Origin: an uncultured Clostridium sp. | GTDB taxonomy: Bacteria > Bacillota > Clostridia > Lachnospirales > Lachnospiraceae | NCBI GenBank assembly: GCA_900540335.1 | Contig: UQFC01000007.1 | Span: 1-46,893, forward strand | Reading direction: 5' to 3' | Length of the DNA stretch: 46,893 nt | In this document: positions 26,320-35,108 of the stretch, in pieces | How positions within the stretch are numbered: position 1 is the stretch's first letter | Layout of the letters: each line of letters begins with the position of its first letter | Program-made: the position numbers and the translations under genes | Notes under the pieces: model-generated | The model's input: the letters and a program-made list of their open reading frames with translations, nothing else | What the model was told of the DNA's origin: nothing | Databases searched by the model: none

Positions 26320-27357
26320 ATGATGAAAAATACAGTGCTTGTGACAGCTATTGGTTCTTTTTCTGCAGATGCGGTAATCCGGTCCTGCAGGAGAGAGGGC
26401 TTTCGGATTGTGGGCTGTGATATTTATCCGGCAGAGTGGGTGGCCAGCTCTATGGATGTGGATGTGTTTTACCGGGCGCCCTATGCCACAGATACAGAGG
26501 CTTACCGGAGCTTTATCAGACAGATATGCGAAACGGAGCAGATCGACTATGTGCTTCCTCTGACGGATGCGGAGATTGATGTGTTTCAGCAGTGGAGACA
26601 GGAGGATCAGACCTGCCCGGGAGGAAGGGCCGTGGTCTGTATATCTGATATGGAAACCATTCGCCTGTGCCGGAACAAGAGAAGGGCGGCAAAGCTTCTG
26701 GAGGAAAAGAAGGTGTGCAGAACCATTCCCGGAAAAAGGCTTTCCGAGCTTTTGAGCGCTTCGGAATATTCCGGAGAGGAGAGTTTTGCAGGTCTTTCCT
26801 ATCCGCTGATTATCAAGCCGGAGGACGGACGGAGCAGTCAGGGACTGCGGCGGATTTTTGATTCCCGGGAAATGGAGCTGGCAGTAAGCCAGTTAAAGGG
26901 GCAGGCAGAGCGTTATCTGGTGCAGCCTTTGATTTCCGGCGGGATTACGACAGCAGATGTGGTAAGAAGCCATGAAACAGGAGCCTGTGTGTGTCTTCCC
27001 AGGCGGGAGCTTCTGCGTACCCTGAACGGAGCCGGAACCTCGGTACAGGTATTCCGGGATCCGGTTCTGGAAAAAATCTGTGAAGAGATTGCAGGCGCCC
27101 TGGATGTAAAGGGCTGTGTCAATTTTGAATTTATTGAGCATCATACAGAGCAGGGAGAGACCGAGTGGTATTTTCTTGAGTGCAATCCCCGGTTTGCCGG
27201 AGGCGTGGCCTTTTCCTGCATGGCCGGATATGATATGGTAAAGAATCATCTGCGGTGCTTTGCCGGCAAGGAGCCGGAGCCTGCGGGAAAGATCCAGAAC
27301 CAGTATATTGCAAGACGGTATACGGAGTACCGGATGAAGGAGGATACCAATGAGTAA
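26320..27357 (+). CDS. ATP-grasp ligase
   Basis: This 345-residue protein resembles the carbamoyl-phosphate-synthase-like ATP-grasp enzymes, which join a carboxylate to an amine through an acyl phosphate. An N-terminal Rossmann-like pre-ATP-grasp domain (TAIGSFSADAVIRSC, DIYPAEWVAS) is followed by the nucleotide-binding core (YPLIIKPEDGRSSQG) and the metal-binding FLECNPRFAGGVAF. It overlaps the DegT aminotransferase gene by 8 nt, suggesting that it modifies the amino sugar made by that enzyme. That substrate is inferred. It could equally decorate another amine. Confidence 0.82.
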   Translation: MMKNTVLVTAIGSFSADAVIRSCRREGFRIVGCDIYPAEWVASSMDVDVFYRAPYATDTEAYRSFIRQICETEQIDYVLPLTDAEIDVFQQWRQEDQTCPGGRAVVCISDMETIRLCRNKRRAAKLLEEKKVCRTIPGKRLSELLSASEYSGEESFAGLSYPLIIKPEDGRSSQGLRRIFDSREMELAVSQLKGQAERYLVQPLISGGITTADVVRSHETGACVCLPRRELLRTLNGAGTSVQVFRDPVLEKICEEIAGALDVKGCVNFEFIEHHTEQGETEWYFLECNPRFAGGVAFSCMAGYDMVKNHLRCFAGKEPEPAGKIQNQYIARRYTEYRMKEDTNE

Positions 27358-28477
27358 GAAGCATGAGACTCCTGTTATGGTGACCAGGTCTTCCCTGCCG
27401 CCTTTGGAGGAATATGTGGAAATGTTAAAGCCTATCTGGGAAAGCGCATGGCTGACCAATATGGGCGAGTATCACGAGGAGTTGAAGCGGCAGCTGAAGC
27501 GTTTTTTGAAGGCAACGGATCTGGAGCTGTTTGTCAATGGCCATATGGCTCTGGAGCTGGCTCTGCAGGCCATGAATCTGGAGGGTGAGGTGATTACAAC
27601 CCCTTTTACCTTTGCATCGACAACCCATGCCATTGTCCGGAACGGCCTGACTCCCGTATTCTGTGATATTAACGATCGGGATTATACTATGGATGCAGAG
27701 AAGATTGAAGATCTGATTACGGAGAAAACCTGCGCCATTGTGCCGGTTCATGTGTATGGAAATATCTGTGATGTGGACCGGATTCATGAGATTGCCCAGA
27801 AGCATGGCCTGAAGGTGATTTACGATGCGGCCCATGCCTTTGGTGAGGAGCTGGACGGAACGGGAGTGGGACAGTTTGGAGATGCTTCCATGTTCAGCTT
27901 CCATGCGACCAAGGTCTTTCACAGCATTGAAGGCGGGGCAGTGGTATTTCAGGACGAGGGATTGAAGGAGCTTTTGTACCAGCTGAAAAATTTCGGAATT
28001 ACCGGATATGAAAGCGTGGAGTATGTGGGGGCCAATGGAAAAATGAATGAATTCCAGGCAGCCATGGGACTGTGCAATCTCCGCCACATTGAGGGAGAGA
28101 TTGAGAAGAGAAGCCGCCTGGCCAGACGTTACCGGGAGAGGCTTTCCGGGGTGCCGGGTATCCGGCTTTGCGAGGAGAATCCCCGGGTAAAATATAATTA
28201 TGCCTATATGCCTGTGGTATTTGACGGCTACGGAGCAGATCGGGATCAGATTTTTGAAGCTCTGAAGGAACGTAATATTTTTGCGCGGAAGTATTTTTAT
28301 CCCTGTGTCAACAGCTATCAGTGCTACAGGGAACAGTTCCGGGCAGAGGATACTCCGGTGGCGGCGCGGATTGCATCTCAGGTGCTGACGCTTCCCCTGT
28401 ATGCGGATCTGCCGCTGGAGGTGGCGGATGAAATCTGCGATTTGATCCTGGCACAGGGAAACGGGAGGAATGCATGA
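27350..28477 (+). CDS. DegT/DnrJ/EryC1 sugar aminotransferase
   Basis: This PLP enzyme family transfers an amino group to a nucleotide-linked keto sugar. The 375-residue protein has TTPFTFASTTHAI near 83-95, the aspartate of VIYDAAHAFGE near 159, and the PLP lysine Lys188 in SFHATKVFHSIEGGA. The presence of Lys at this site separates it from RfbH, encoded later, which has His. It overlaps the ATP-grasp gene by 8 nt and the next glycosyltransferase by 4 nt. The keto-sugar substrate could come from RfbG in the second unit or from a dehydratase outside the window. Confidence 0.9.
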   Translation: MSKKHETPVMVTRSSLPPLEEYVEMLKPIWESAWLTNMGEYHEELKRQLKRFLKATDLELFVNGHMALELALQAMNLEGEVITTPFTFASTTHAIVRNGLTPVFCDINDRDYTMDAEKIEDLITEKTCAIVPVHVYGNICDVDRIHEIAQKHGLKVIYDAAHAFGEELDGTGVGQFGDASMFSFHATKVFHSIEGGAVVFQDEGLKELLYQLKNFGITGYESVEYVGANGKMNEFQAAMGLCNLRHIEGEIEKRSRLARRYRERLSGVPGIRLCEENPRVKYNYAYMPVVFDGYGADRDQIFEALKERNIFARKYFYPCVNSYQCYREQFRAEDTPVAARIASQVLTLPLYADLPLEVADEICDLILAQGNGRNA

Positions 28478-29166
28478 ACAGGGTGCTTGTAGTGATTCCG
28501 GCTTATAATGAAGAGGAAAATATTGAGCGGGTGGTAGACGAACTGATCGCCGGGTATCCGGAGCTGGATTATCTGGTAATCAATGACGGTTCCAAGGACA
28601 GAACGGCGGAAATATGCCGGAGCAGGGGCTATCATCTTCTGGATCTGCCGGTAAATCTGGGACTGGCCGGATGTTTTCAGGCTGGAATGAAATATGCCTG
28701 CCGGAAGGGATACCGGTATGCGATTCAGTTTGACGGAGACGGACAGCACAGGCCGGAATATATTGAGTCCATGCGGAAGAAAATGGACGAGGGATATGAT
28801 ATTGTGATCGGAAGCCGTTTTGTAGAGGAGAAAAAAAGCTTTTCCATGCGCATGATCGGAAGCCGTATGATTGCAGCGGCCATTCGTCTGACAACCGGTG
28901 TCCAGGTGGCGGATCCCACCTCCGGTATGCGGATGTTCAATGAGAAAATGATCCGGGAATTTGCTTTGAATTTAAATTACGGGCCGGAGCCGGATACGGT
29001 ATCCTTTCTTTTAAAGCAGGGAGCCAGGGTGGCAGAGGTGCCGGTGGTCATCGGAGATCGTCTGGGCGGGGAAAGCTATCTGAAGCCCGCCGTGGCGGTC
29101 AGCTATATGGCCCGGATGATGATTTCCATTTTACTGATACAGAATTTCCGAAAGAAGAAAGGATAG
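28474..29166 (+). CDS. Family 2 glycosyltransferase, polyprenyl-phosphate type
   Basis: This 230-residue protein is a dolichol-phosphate-mannose-synthase-like GT2. Visible motifs are VIPAYNEEENI, VINDGSKDRT, and QFDGDGQHRPE with the DxD acids. A conserved GSRFVEE and a DPTSGMRMF segment follow. It lacks the C-terminal paired membrane helices seen in the enzyme at 45177. It probably makes a polyprenyl-phosphate sugar donor for a membrane glycosyltransferase such as the one at 39080. ATGA overlap with the preceding gene indicates coupling. Confidence 0.87.
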   Translation: MNRVLVVIPAYNEEENIERVVDELIAGYPELDYLVINDGSKDRTAEICRSRGYHLLDLPVNLGLAGCFQAGMKYACRKGYRYAIQFDGDGQHRPEYIESMRKKMDEGYDIVIGSRFVEEKKSFSMRMIGSRMIAAAIRLTTGVQVADPTSGMRMFNEKMIREFALNLNYGPEPDTVSFLLKQGARVAEVPVVIGDRLGGESYLKPAVAVSYMARMMISILLIQNFRKKKG

Positions 29167-29170
29167 AGTC

Positions 29171-30469
29171 ATGAACCAGTGGACGGCGGCCCTGTTAAAA
29201 ACCGGTTCCAACCGGGAAAAATCAAATATGATCTGGAATATGGCAGGAAGCTTCTGCTATGCCTTTTCCAGTATGGTGCTCTCCTTTCTGGTGATGCATC
29301 TGGCAGGAGAGGAGCAGGGGGGGATTTTTGCTTTTGGATTCAGTACGGTGGGGCAGCAGATGTTTTTGCTGGCGTATTTCGGAATCCGCCCTTTTCATAT
29401 TACGGACGGCACAGTTCAGTACCGGTTTGGTGATTATCTCCATCACAGATACCTGACCTGTGCAGCAGCCATGCTGCTGGGACTGATTCGGCTGGCAGTC
29501 AGCGGATACCAGACAGAAAAGGCAGTGATTATTTTTCTGCTGATCGGATACAAGGTCATTGACGGTTTTGCAGATGTGTATGAATCAGAATTTCAGAGAA
29601 ACGGCTGTCTGTATCTGACGGGAAAATCCAATACCTTCCGCACAATTCTTTCTGTGGGCGTATTTCTGATAACACTGACAGCGGGAAAGAATCTGGCTGC
29701 GGCCTGTGTGGCGGCAGTCTGTGCGCAGGCGGCTGGAGTCTATCTGTTTGACGTGACAGTGCTGCGCTGTCTGGATGGCGTGGATTACAGCAGAAGGAAG
29801 GGAAGTCTGAGGGAGCTGACCATGTCTACGATTCTCCTGTTTGTATCGGTGTTTCTGGACTTTTATATTTTTTCCGCATCAAAATATGCCATTGATGCCC
29901 ATATGAACGACGCAGCTTCCGGATATTTTAATGTGATTTTCATGCCGACCTCTGTTATTAATCTGGCAGCAGGCTTTGTGATTCGGCCGTTTCTGACCAG
30001 TCTGACCTATTGCTGGAACAACCGGAGATTTTCTGAGTTTACTCAGAAAATCCGGAGACTGACGATGGTAATAGGAGGACTCAGCATCCTTGCCGTAGGG
30101 GGAACTCTGATTCTCGGACGTCCGGTGCTGGCTGTGCTGGAATGGATTCTGGGACCGGTATATGACGGAAAGCTGGCGGTTTATTCCGGGGCATTTGCAG
30201 CGATTGTGCTGGGCGGAGGATTCTATGCGCTTTTGAATCTTTATTATTACGCGCTGGTAATTATGCGCCGGCAGAAAACAATTTTGGGAATTTATGTGGT
30301 TATGACTGCGGCTGCGGCTGTTCTGGCACCGGCGGCAGTCATAAGGAAGGGAATTCCCGGAGCTGCTTTTTCGTATCTGATTTTAATGGCCTTTATGGCA
30401 GCAGGCTTTGTTCTTTGGACGCTGATTGGCCTGCATCAGGGAAAGCGAGGTGTGGAGCATGACGGTTGA
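29171..30469 (+). CDS. Second flippase-like multispan membrane protein
   Basis: This 432-residue protein has about 12 hydrophobic segments and begins with SNMIWNMAGSFCYAFSSMVL, the same kind of N-terminal helix as lipid-linked oligosaccharide flippases. The middle contains a polar GSLRELTMSTI segment before a second helix bundle, as in the MOP superfamily. It is clearly different from the flippase at 24873. It may export a separate lipid-linked precursor or side-branch sugar. Assignment rests on topology and general resemblance, so the exact substrate and even the flippase function are less certain. Confidence 0.72.
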   Translation: MNQWTAALLKTGSNREKSNMIWNMAGSFCYAFSSMVLSFLVMHLAGEEQGGIFAFGFSTVGQQMFLLAYFGIRPFHITDGTVQYRFGDYLHHRYLTCAAAMLLGLIRLAVSGYQTEKAVIIFLLIGYKVIDGFADVYESEFQRNGCLYLTGKSNTFRTILSVGVFLITLTAGKNLAAACVAAVCAQAAGVYLFDVTVLRCLDGVDYSRRKGSLRELTMSTILLFVSVFLDFYIFSASKYAIDAHMNDAASGYFNVIFMPTSVINLAAGFVIRPFLTSLTYCWNNRRFSEFTQKIRRLTMVIGGLSILAVGGTLILGRPVLAVLEWILGPVYDGKLAVYSGAFAAIVLGGGFYALLNLYYYALVIMRRQKTILGIYVVMTAAAAVLAPAAVIRKGIPGAAFSYLILMAFMAAGFVLWTLIGLHQGKRGVEHDG

Positions 30470-31403
30470 TGTGCTGATTCCGGTATATAAGCCGGATCGG
30501 ATTTTTGCAAGGCTTCTGCAGATGCTGCAGCAGCAGACGCGAAAGCCGGACAGAATTATTGTGGTAAACACAGAAAAGGAATACTGGAATCCGGAGGGAT
30601 ACAAGGGAATTCCGGGTCTGAAGGTGTATCATGTTAAAAAAGAGGAATTTGATCATGGCGGCACGAGAAATCTGGCAGCCTGGTATTCGGATGCCGATAT
30701 TATGATTTTTATGACAGATGACGCGGTTCCTCAGGACGAGCACCTGATTGAACGTCTGGTGGAGGCCTTTGATAAAAAAGGACCGGAGGGAGAGACTGTG
30801 GCAGTGGCTTATGCGCGTCAGCTTCCGGCAAAGGACTGCCGTTTGATTGAGCGGTATACCAGAAGCTTTAATTATCCGGAGGAGGGGCGCATTAAGACGA
30901 AGATGGATCTGCCGAAGCTGGGAATTAAAACGTATTTTGCATCCAATGTGTGCTGCGCCTACAGAAAGGATATTTTCGAGAAGCTGGAGGGCTTTACCGG
31001 AAGAACCATTTTCAATGAAGATATGATTTACGCGGCAGGGGCCATTCAGGCAGGATACGGAGTGGCCTATGTGCCGGAGGCGCGGGTTATTCACTCGCAC
31101 AATCTTTCTCCCATGCAGCAGTTCCGGCGTAATTTTGATATGGCAGTGTCTCAGGCAGAGCATCCGGAGATATTTGCAGAAATTCGTTCGGAGAGCGAGG
31201 GAATCCGCCTGGTGAAGCAGACAGCCGGGTGGCTGTTAAAACAGGGCAGGTTCTGGCTTCTTCCATCTCTGGTGGTGACCAGCGGCTGCAAATATATGGG
31301 ATACCGTCTGGGAAAGCAGTATGAAAAATTACCCAGAAAAATGATTCTGTGGTGTTCCATGAGTCCTGTTTACTGGGAGAAGAAATGGAGGAAGCGGGGA
31401 TGA
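30459..31403 (+). CDS. Family 2 glycosyltransferase, rhamnosyltransferase-like
   Basis: This 314-residue GT2 enzyme has VDVLIPVYKPDRIF at the start, the characteristic FDHGGTRNLAA segment, and MTDDAVPQDE as the metal site. VCCAYRKDIFE and FNEDMIYAAGA supply acceptor-side and catalytic acids. The FDHGGTRN motif is common in rhamnosyltransferases of the RfbF/WsaF type, in line with RmlC nearby. ATG at 30459 is used; a further 11 in-frame codons upstream lie in the flippase gene. It overlaps the previous gene by 11 nt. Confidence 0.86.
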   Translation: MTVDVLIPVYKPDRIFARLLQMLQQQTRKPDRIIVVNTEKEYWNPEGYKGIPGLKVYHVKKEEFDHGGTRNLAAWYSDADIMIFMTDDAVPQDEHLIERLVEAFDKKGPEGETVAVAYARQLPAKDCRLIERYTRSFNYPEEGRIKTKMDLPKLGIKTYFASNVCCAYRKDIFEKLEGFTGRTIFNEDMIYAAGAIQAGYGVAYVPEARVIHSHNLSPMQQFRRNFDMAVSQAEHPEIFAEIRSESEGIRLVKQTAGWLLKQGRFWLLPSLVVTSGCKYMGYRLGKQYEKLPRKMILWCSMSPVYWEKKWRKRG

Positions 31404-31771
31404 TGACAACAACTCTGCGGGTCGCTCTGATTTTGGTTTCTCTGAGTACCTGCTGTCTGATTATGAGGAAAATCCGTCAGTCAAAAATGCAGATTGAAAG
31501 TGCCATTTTCTGGATTGTGCTTTCTCTGGTTCTGGTAGTGTACAGTCTGTTTCCCGGAGTGGCAGATTTTTGTTCCGGTGTTCTGGGAATTTATGCAACT
31601 ACAAACTTTTTGTTCCTCTTTGCAATTTTTGTTCTGATTGTGAAGGTGTTTTATATGTCTGTTCACATTTCCCAGCTGGAAAGTCAGGTAAAGGAACTGG
31701 TTCAGAGAATTGCTCTGGATGAAAAAATACGCCAGGAAGAGGAAGATGAGGAAGCGGGAGGGGGCGCATGA
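31400..31771 (+). CDS. DUF2304 small membrane protein
   Basis: This 123-residue protein has three hydrophobic segments and an acidic/basic tail ending in a Glu-rich stretch. The KMQIESAIFWIVLSL segment and the C-terminal heptad-like LESQVKELVQRIALDEK are typical of DUF2304, which often accompanies GT2 enzymes in Gram-positive glycan loci. Its role is unknown; assistance to a polyprenyl-sugar glycosyltransferase is a common suggestion. ATG at 31400 overlaps the previous stop as ATGA, and the 3' end overlaps the next gene by 4 nt. Confidence 0.82.
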   Translation: MMTTTLRVALILVSLSTCCLIMRKIRQSKMQIESAIFWIVLSLVLVVYSLFPGVADFCSGVLGIYATTNFLFLFAIFVLIVKVFYMSVHISQLESQVKELVQRIALDEKIRQEEEDEEAGGGA

Positions 31772-33462
31772 AAAAAAGGTGTATTTGGCCCATAGCCCTT
31801 CTGGCTGTGGCAGGGGCAGGAATGTGGCATTTTCTGGAGGTGCAGGAGGGAGCTGCGGCTGCAGGGGACGGCTGGATGAAGACCTGGTATCTGGTTCTTC
31901 TGGCAGCAGTGCTTGTGCTTCTGGCCGGAGCCGGACTGGCGTTTTCAGAAAAAGGTTCTTCAGTTACCGGTTTTATTTGCCGGAAAAAGCTGCAGCCGGA
32001 AACGAGCCTGCGGCTGGATCAGATTTATCCGGCAGCCGGTTTTTTTCTGGGGCTTCTGTTTCTGTTTGTTCTTCCGCCTTTGTCGGCTCCGGATGAGATC
32101 AGCCACTATGTCAGCGCCTATCAGCTTTCCAGCAAAATGCTGGGAATGCCTTCTAACGCGCCGAACGGCCGTGTGCTTTTAAGGCCCTGTGATGTGTGGG
32201 TGGAGGATCTGGACGGTGTTTATGAATATGAGCCGGATGAGGCCGGCAATTTAAAAGTGGTTCTGGAAAGCTCAGAGGGCAGCAGAAAGCTGGGGGATCC
32301 GCTGGATCAGTCTGTGTACCATCTGATTCGGGATCTGGCGCCGGATAAGCAGTATGAGCCGGGGCGGGCTGAGGCTCTGGAGGGGAAAATGGTAGGTTCC
32401 ATGTATCCGCCGGTTACCACGACTCCTGTGGCATATGGTCCGCAGGCTCTGGGAATGGCGCTGGTAAGGGCCATGGACTGGGGAACTTTGCCCCTTCTTT
32501 ATCTGGGACGCCTTTGCAATCTGGTGTTTTTTGTATTTATGACCTGGCTGGCTATGAAACGCCTTCCTTTTGGAAAGGAGGTGCTGTTTGGAACAGCCCT
32601 TCTGCCTATGACCCTTCATTTGTCATCCTCTTTTTCCTATGATGTGATGATTATGGGCTGTATGTTTTATTTTACTGCCGTATGCCTGGATCTGGCTTAC
32701 AAAAAGGAAAGGGTGGAATGGAAGGATGTGGCTGTTCTTGCCCTTGTTATGGCTGCCGCAGGTCCCTGCAAAATGGTGTATGCTGTGATGATGGGCCTGT
32801 GTCTTCTGATCCCTGTGAAAAAATTCGGCGGCTGGGGCCGGTGGTTTATTTCCGCCGCCTGTGTGGCCGGAGCCTGGGCCGGAGCCATGTACCTGGTGAA
32901 CAGCCAGGTGATTGTCTCTTATGCAACGGAGACAGAGAGCTATGTCCAGTGGGCGGGGGAAAGCGGATACAGTCTGAGCCTTCTGATTCATCAGCCGGTG
33001 CGCCTGATTAAGATTTTCTATCAGACTCTGCTGTGGCAGGCCCAGCACTATCACCTGACCATGATCGGCGCCTATCTGGGAAATCTGGATCCGGTTCTCG
33101 ATGTTCCCTATGTGCTGATGGTCCTTTTTACGCTGTGTCTTCTGGCATTGGCCCTGCGAAAGCCGGGGGAGAGCCTTGTTCTGACAGGAGGAAAACGGCT
33201 GTGGGTATTTGCAGTCTGCGCCGGCTGCGCGGCAGCGGTGATGCTGTCTATGCTGATTGCCTGGACGCCGCTCAGCTCACGGGTGATTAACGGTGTGCAG
33301 GGACGGTATTTTCTGCCCTTCCTTCCGGTGCTGCTTCTGGCGCTGAAAAATGACTGGGTGGTTTTGACAAAGGAGAGAAACCGTAGTATATTGTATCTGA
33401 TGTGCTGTTTGAACGGGTATGAGCTGCTGCGTCTGTATGCCATTGTCAGCATACGGCTGTAG
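31768..33462 (+). CDS. DUF2142 multispan membrane protein
   Basis: This 564-residue protein has many hydrophobic segments and the DUF2142 landmark PPLSAPDEISHYVSAY near residue 107. A large extracytoplasmic loop follows (about 125-210). Its layout resembles GT-C membrane glycosyltransferases, which use polyprenyl-phosphate sugars and carry an acidic motif in the first loop. It is a candidate for adding a side-chain sugar outside the membrane or for the missing polymerase. The gene follows DUF2304 with a 4-nt overlap. Confidence 0.8.
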   Translation: MKKRCIWPIALLAVAGAGMWHFLEVQEGAAAAGDGWMKTWYLVLLAAVLVLLAGAGLAFSEKGSSVTGFICRKKLQPETSLRLDQIYPAAGFFLGLLFLFVLPPLSAPDEISHYVSAYQLSSKMLGMPSNAPNGRVLLRPCDVWVEDLDGVYEYEPDEAGNLKVVLESSEGSRKLGDPLDQSVYHLIRDLAPDKQYEPGRAEALEGKMVGSMYPPVTTTPVAYGPQALGMALVRAMDWGTLPLLYLGRLCNLVFFVFMTWLAMKRLPFGKEVLFGTALLPMTLHLSSSFSYDVMIMGCMFYFTAVCLDLAYKKERVEWKDVAVLALVMAAAGPCKMVYAVMMGLCLLIPVKKFGGWGRWFISAACVAGAWAGAMYLVNSQVIVSYATETESYVQWAGESGYSLSLLIHQPVRLIKIFYQTLLWQAQHYHLTMIGAYLGNLDPVLDVPYVLMVLFTLCLLALALRKPGESLVLTGGKRLWVFAVCAGCAAAVMLSMLIAWTPLSSRVINGVQGRYFLPFLPVLLLALKNDWVVLTKERNRSILYLMCCLNGYELLRLYAIVSIRL

Positions 33463-33607
33463 AGGCGGCCTGAGACGGCAGTAACCACAGGCTTATCCGC
33501 TGATTTCTGCAGGGATATTGCAGGCGGAGGAATGTCTGGAAGCGTTACGTTTTGATAAAGAAGAGCCGGCAGAGCCAGAAGGCCATCCGGCAGAAGAGGA
33601 GATAAAA

Positions 33608-34162
33608 ATGGGAAAAATTAAGGTAACAGCCTGTGACATTGAAGGACTGTATGTGATTGAGCCGGCTGTATTTCACGACGAGCGTGGCTACTTTATGGAA
33701 ACCTACAACCAGAATGATTTCAAAGAAGCAGGGCTGGATATGGTATTTGTCCAGGACAACCAGTCCATGTCTGTCCGCGGAGTGCTGAGGGGACTTCATT
33801 TTCAGAAGCAGTTTCCCCAGGGAAAGCTGGTACGGGCGGTTCGCGGTTCCGTGTTTGATGTAGCAGTGGATCTGCGGGCAGATTCCAAAACCTATGGAAA
33901 ATGGTTTGGAGTAGAGCTGACTGCGGAAAATAAAAAGCAGTTCTACATCCCGGAGGGCTTTGCCCATGGATTCCTGGTATTGTCAGATGAGGCAGAGTTT
34001 GCCTATAAGTGCACGGATTTCTATCATCCCGGTGATGAGGGCGGACTGGCCTGGAATGATCCGGAGATTGGCATTGAGTGGCCTCTGCAGGATGGTGTGG
34101 AGCTGATTATTTCCGATAAGGACAAAAAGTGGAGCGGCTTAAAGGACACGTTCCGATTCTGA
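33608..34162 (+). CDS. rmlC: dTDP-4-dehydrorhamnose 3,5-epimerase
   Basis: This 184-residue cupin epimerase makes dTDP-4-keto-L-rhamnose for dTDP-rhamnose. Family landmarks are FHDERGYFMETYN, VLRGLHFQ with the catalytic His, GSVFDVAVDLR, FYIPEGFAHGFLVLS and YKCTDFYHP. GAGGAG precedes the ATG at 33608; an upstream acidic in-frame extension from 33518 has no support. RmlA, RmlB and RmlD are absent from the window, so they must be encoded elsewhere if rhamnose is made. The 145 bp before this gene hold no recognised feature. Confidence 0.95.
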   Translation: MGKIKVTACDIEGLYVIEPAVFHDERGYFMETYNQNDFKEAGLDMVFVQDNQSMSVRGVLRGLHFQKQFPQGKLVRAVRGSVFDVAVDLRADSKTYGKWFGVELTAENKKQFYIPEGFAHGFLVLSDEAEFAYKCTDFYHPGDEGGLAWNDPEIGIEWPLQDGVELIISDKDKKWSGLKDTFRF

Positions 34163-34180
34163 TGAGAGGAAAAGAGCAGT

Positions 34181-34993
34181 ATGAGTGATGGAATTTCCCT
34201 TCTGAAGGAGATTGTAACCCGCAGGAAGCTGATCTGGGATCTGGCAAAGGCCGATTTTAAGAAGCGGTTTGTAGGCTCTTATTTTGGAATGGTGTGGATG
34301 TTTGTTCAGCCGCTGGTGACAGTGCTGATTTATTTCTTCATTTTCCAGCTGGGCTTTAAAAGTGCTCCGCCTGTGCCGGGAGTGCCTTATGTGCTGTGGC
34401 TGGTGCCTGGAATTGTGCCCTGGTTTTTCTACAGCGAGGCATTAAACTGTATTACCGGCTGCCTTCAGGAGTACAGCTATCTGGTGAAAAAGGTAGTGTT
34501 TCAGGTAGAGATTCTGCCGGTGATCAAGCTGATTTCCTGTCTTCTGGTTCACGGCTTTTTCCTTCTGATTATGCTGATTATGGCGCTTTGTTTCGGAAAG
34601 ATGCCGATGGCAACCTGGATTCAGATTCTCTATTATTCCTTTGCGGCCTCTATGCTGGCCCTGTCCTTCGGGTATCTGACCAGTGCAATCAATGTGTTTT
34701 TTAAGGATATGGCCCAGATTGTCAGCATTTGTCTGCAGTTCGGCATGTGGCTGACACCGATTATGTATCAGGAAACCATGTTTTCCGGAGATTATCCATG
34801 GATTGTCACGGTGCTGAAGCTGAATCCTTTCTATTATATAGTTGCCGGATACCGGGACAGCATTCTGACAGGAAACTGGTTCTGGGAAAGGCCTACGTTA
34901 ACGGTGTATTTTTGGGCAGTGACCCTGTTGATGGGATTTGCAGGTTTGAAGGTGTTTAAACGGCTGCGTCCTCATTTCTCAGACGTTCTGTAG
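34181..34993 (+). CDS. ABC-2 polysaccharide export permease (Wzm/TagG type)
   Basis: This 270-residue membrane protein is the permease half of an ABC exporter for O-antigen or teichoic-acid-like polymers. The N-terminal LIWDLAKADFKKRFVGSYFGMVWMF segment and the later WLTPIMYQ and LNPFYYIV segments are family hallmarks. Six hydrophobic segments follow the standard layout. No ATPase gene (Wzt/TagH) lies beside it in this window, although the pair is normally adjacent. It ends the first transcription unit; a strong terminator follows 29 nt after its stop. Confidence 0.92.
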   Translation: MSDGISLLKEIVTRRKLIWDLAKADFKKRFVGSYFGMVWMFVQPLVTVLIYFFIFQLGFKSAPPVPGVPYVLWLVPGIVPWFFYSEALNCITGCLQEYSYLVKKVVFQVEILPVIKLISCLLVHGFFLLIMLIMALCFGKMPMATWIQILYYSFAASMLALSFGYLTSAINVFFKDMAQIVSICLQFGMWLTPIMYQETMFSGDYPWIVTVLKLNPFYYIVAGYRDSILTGNWFWERPTLTVYFWAVTLLMGFAGLKVFKRLRPHFSDVL

Positions 34994-35021
34994 GAGAGAG
35001 GCGGAGTCCGGAATCAGGATT

Positions 35022-35047
35022 GAAAAGGCGGCGGTGGCCGCCTTTTC
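35022..35047 (+). terminator. Intrinsic terminator ending the first glycan unit
   Basis: A perfect 11-bp stem, GAAAAGGCGGC (35022-35032) and GCCGCCTTTTC (35037-35047), with a GGTG loop. The T residues form the end of the stem, and TTCTTTTT follows shortly after. Confidence 0.88.
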
Positions 35048-35069
35048 TGATCATTCTTTTTCGATTGCT

Positions 35070-35090
35070 TACTATTTTATAAAGATAGTA
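35070..35090. promoter_or_regulatory. Inverted repeat upstream of the heptose unit
   Basis: TACTAT (35070-35075) and ATAGTA (35085-35090) are perfect 6-bp arms around a 9-bp A+T-rich centre. The element sits about 20 bp before the -10 box at 35112, overlapping the -35 region, so it could be an operator for the second transcription unit. Confidence 0.45.
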
Positions 35091-35108
35091 GCGGAATCCT
35101 ATGGAAAA

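Noticed and set aside
33518..33607. Acidic N-terminal extension of RmlC
   Set aside because: RmlC family proteins start at the later Met, which has GAGGAG upstream; the extension begins with TTG and has no support.
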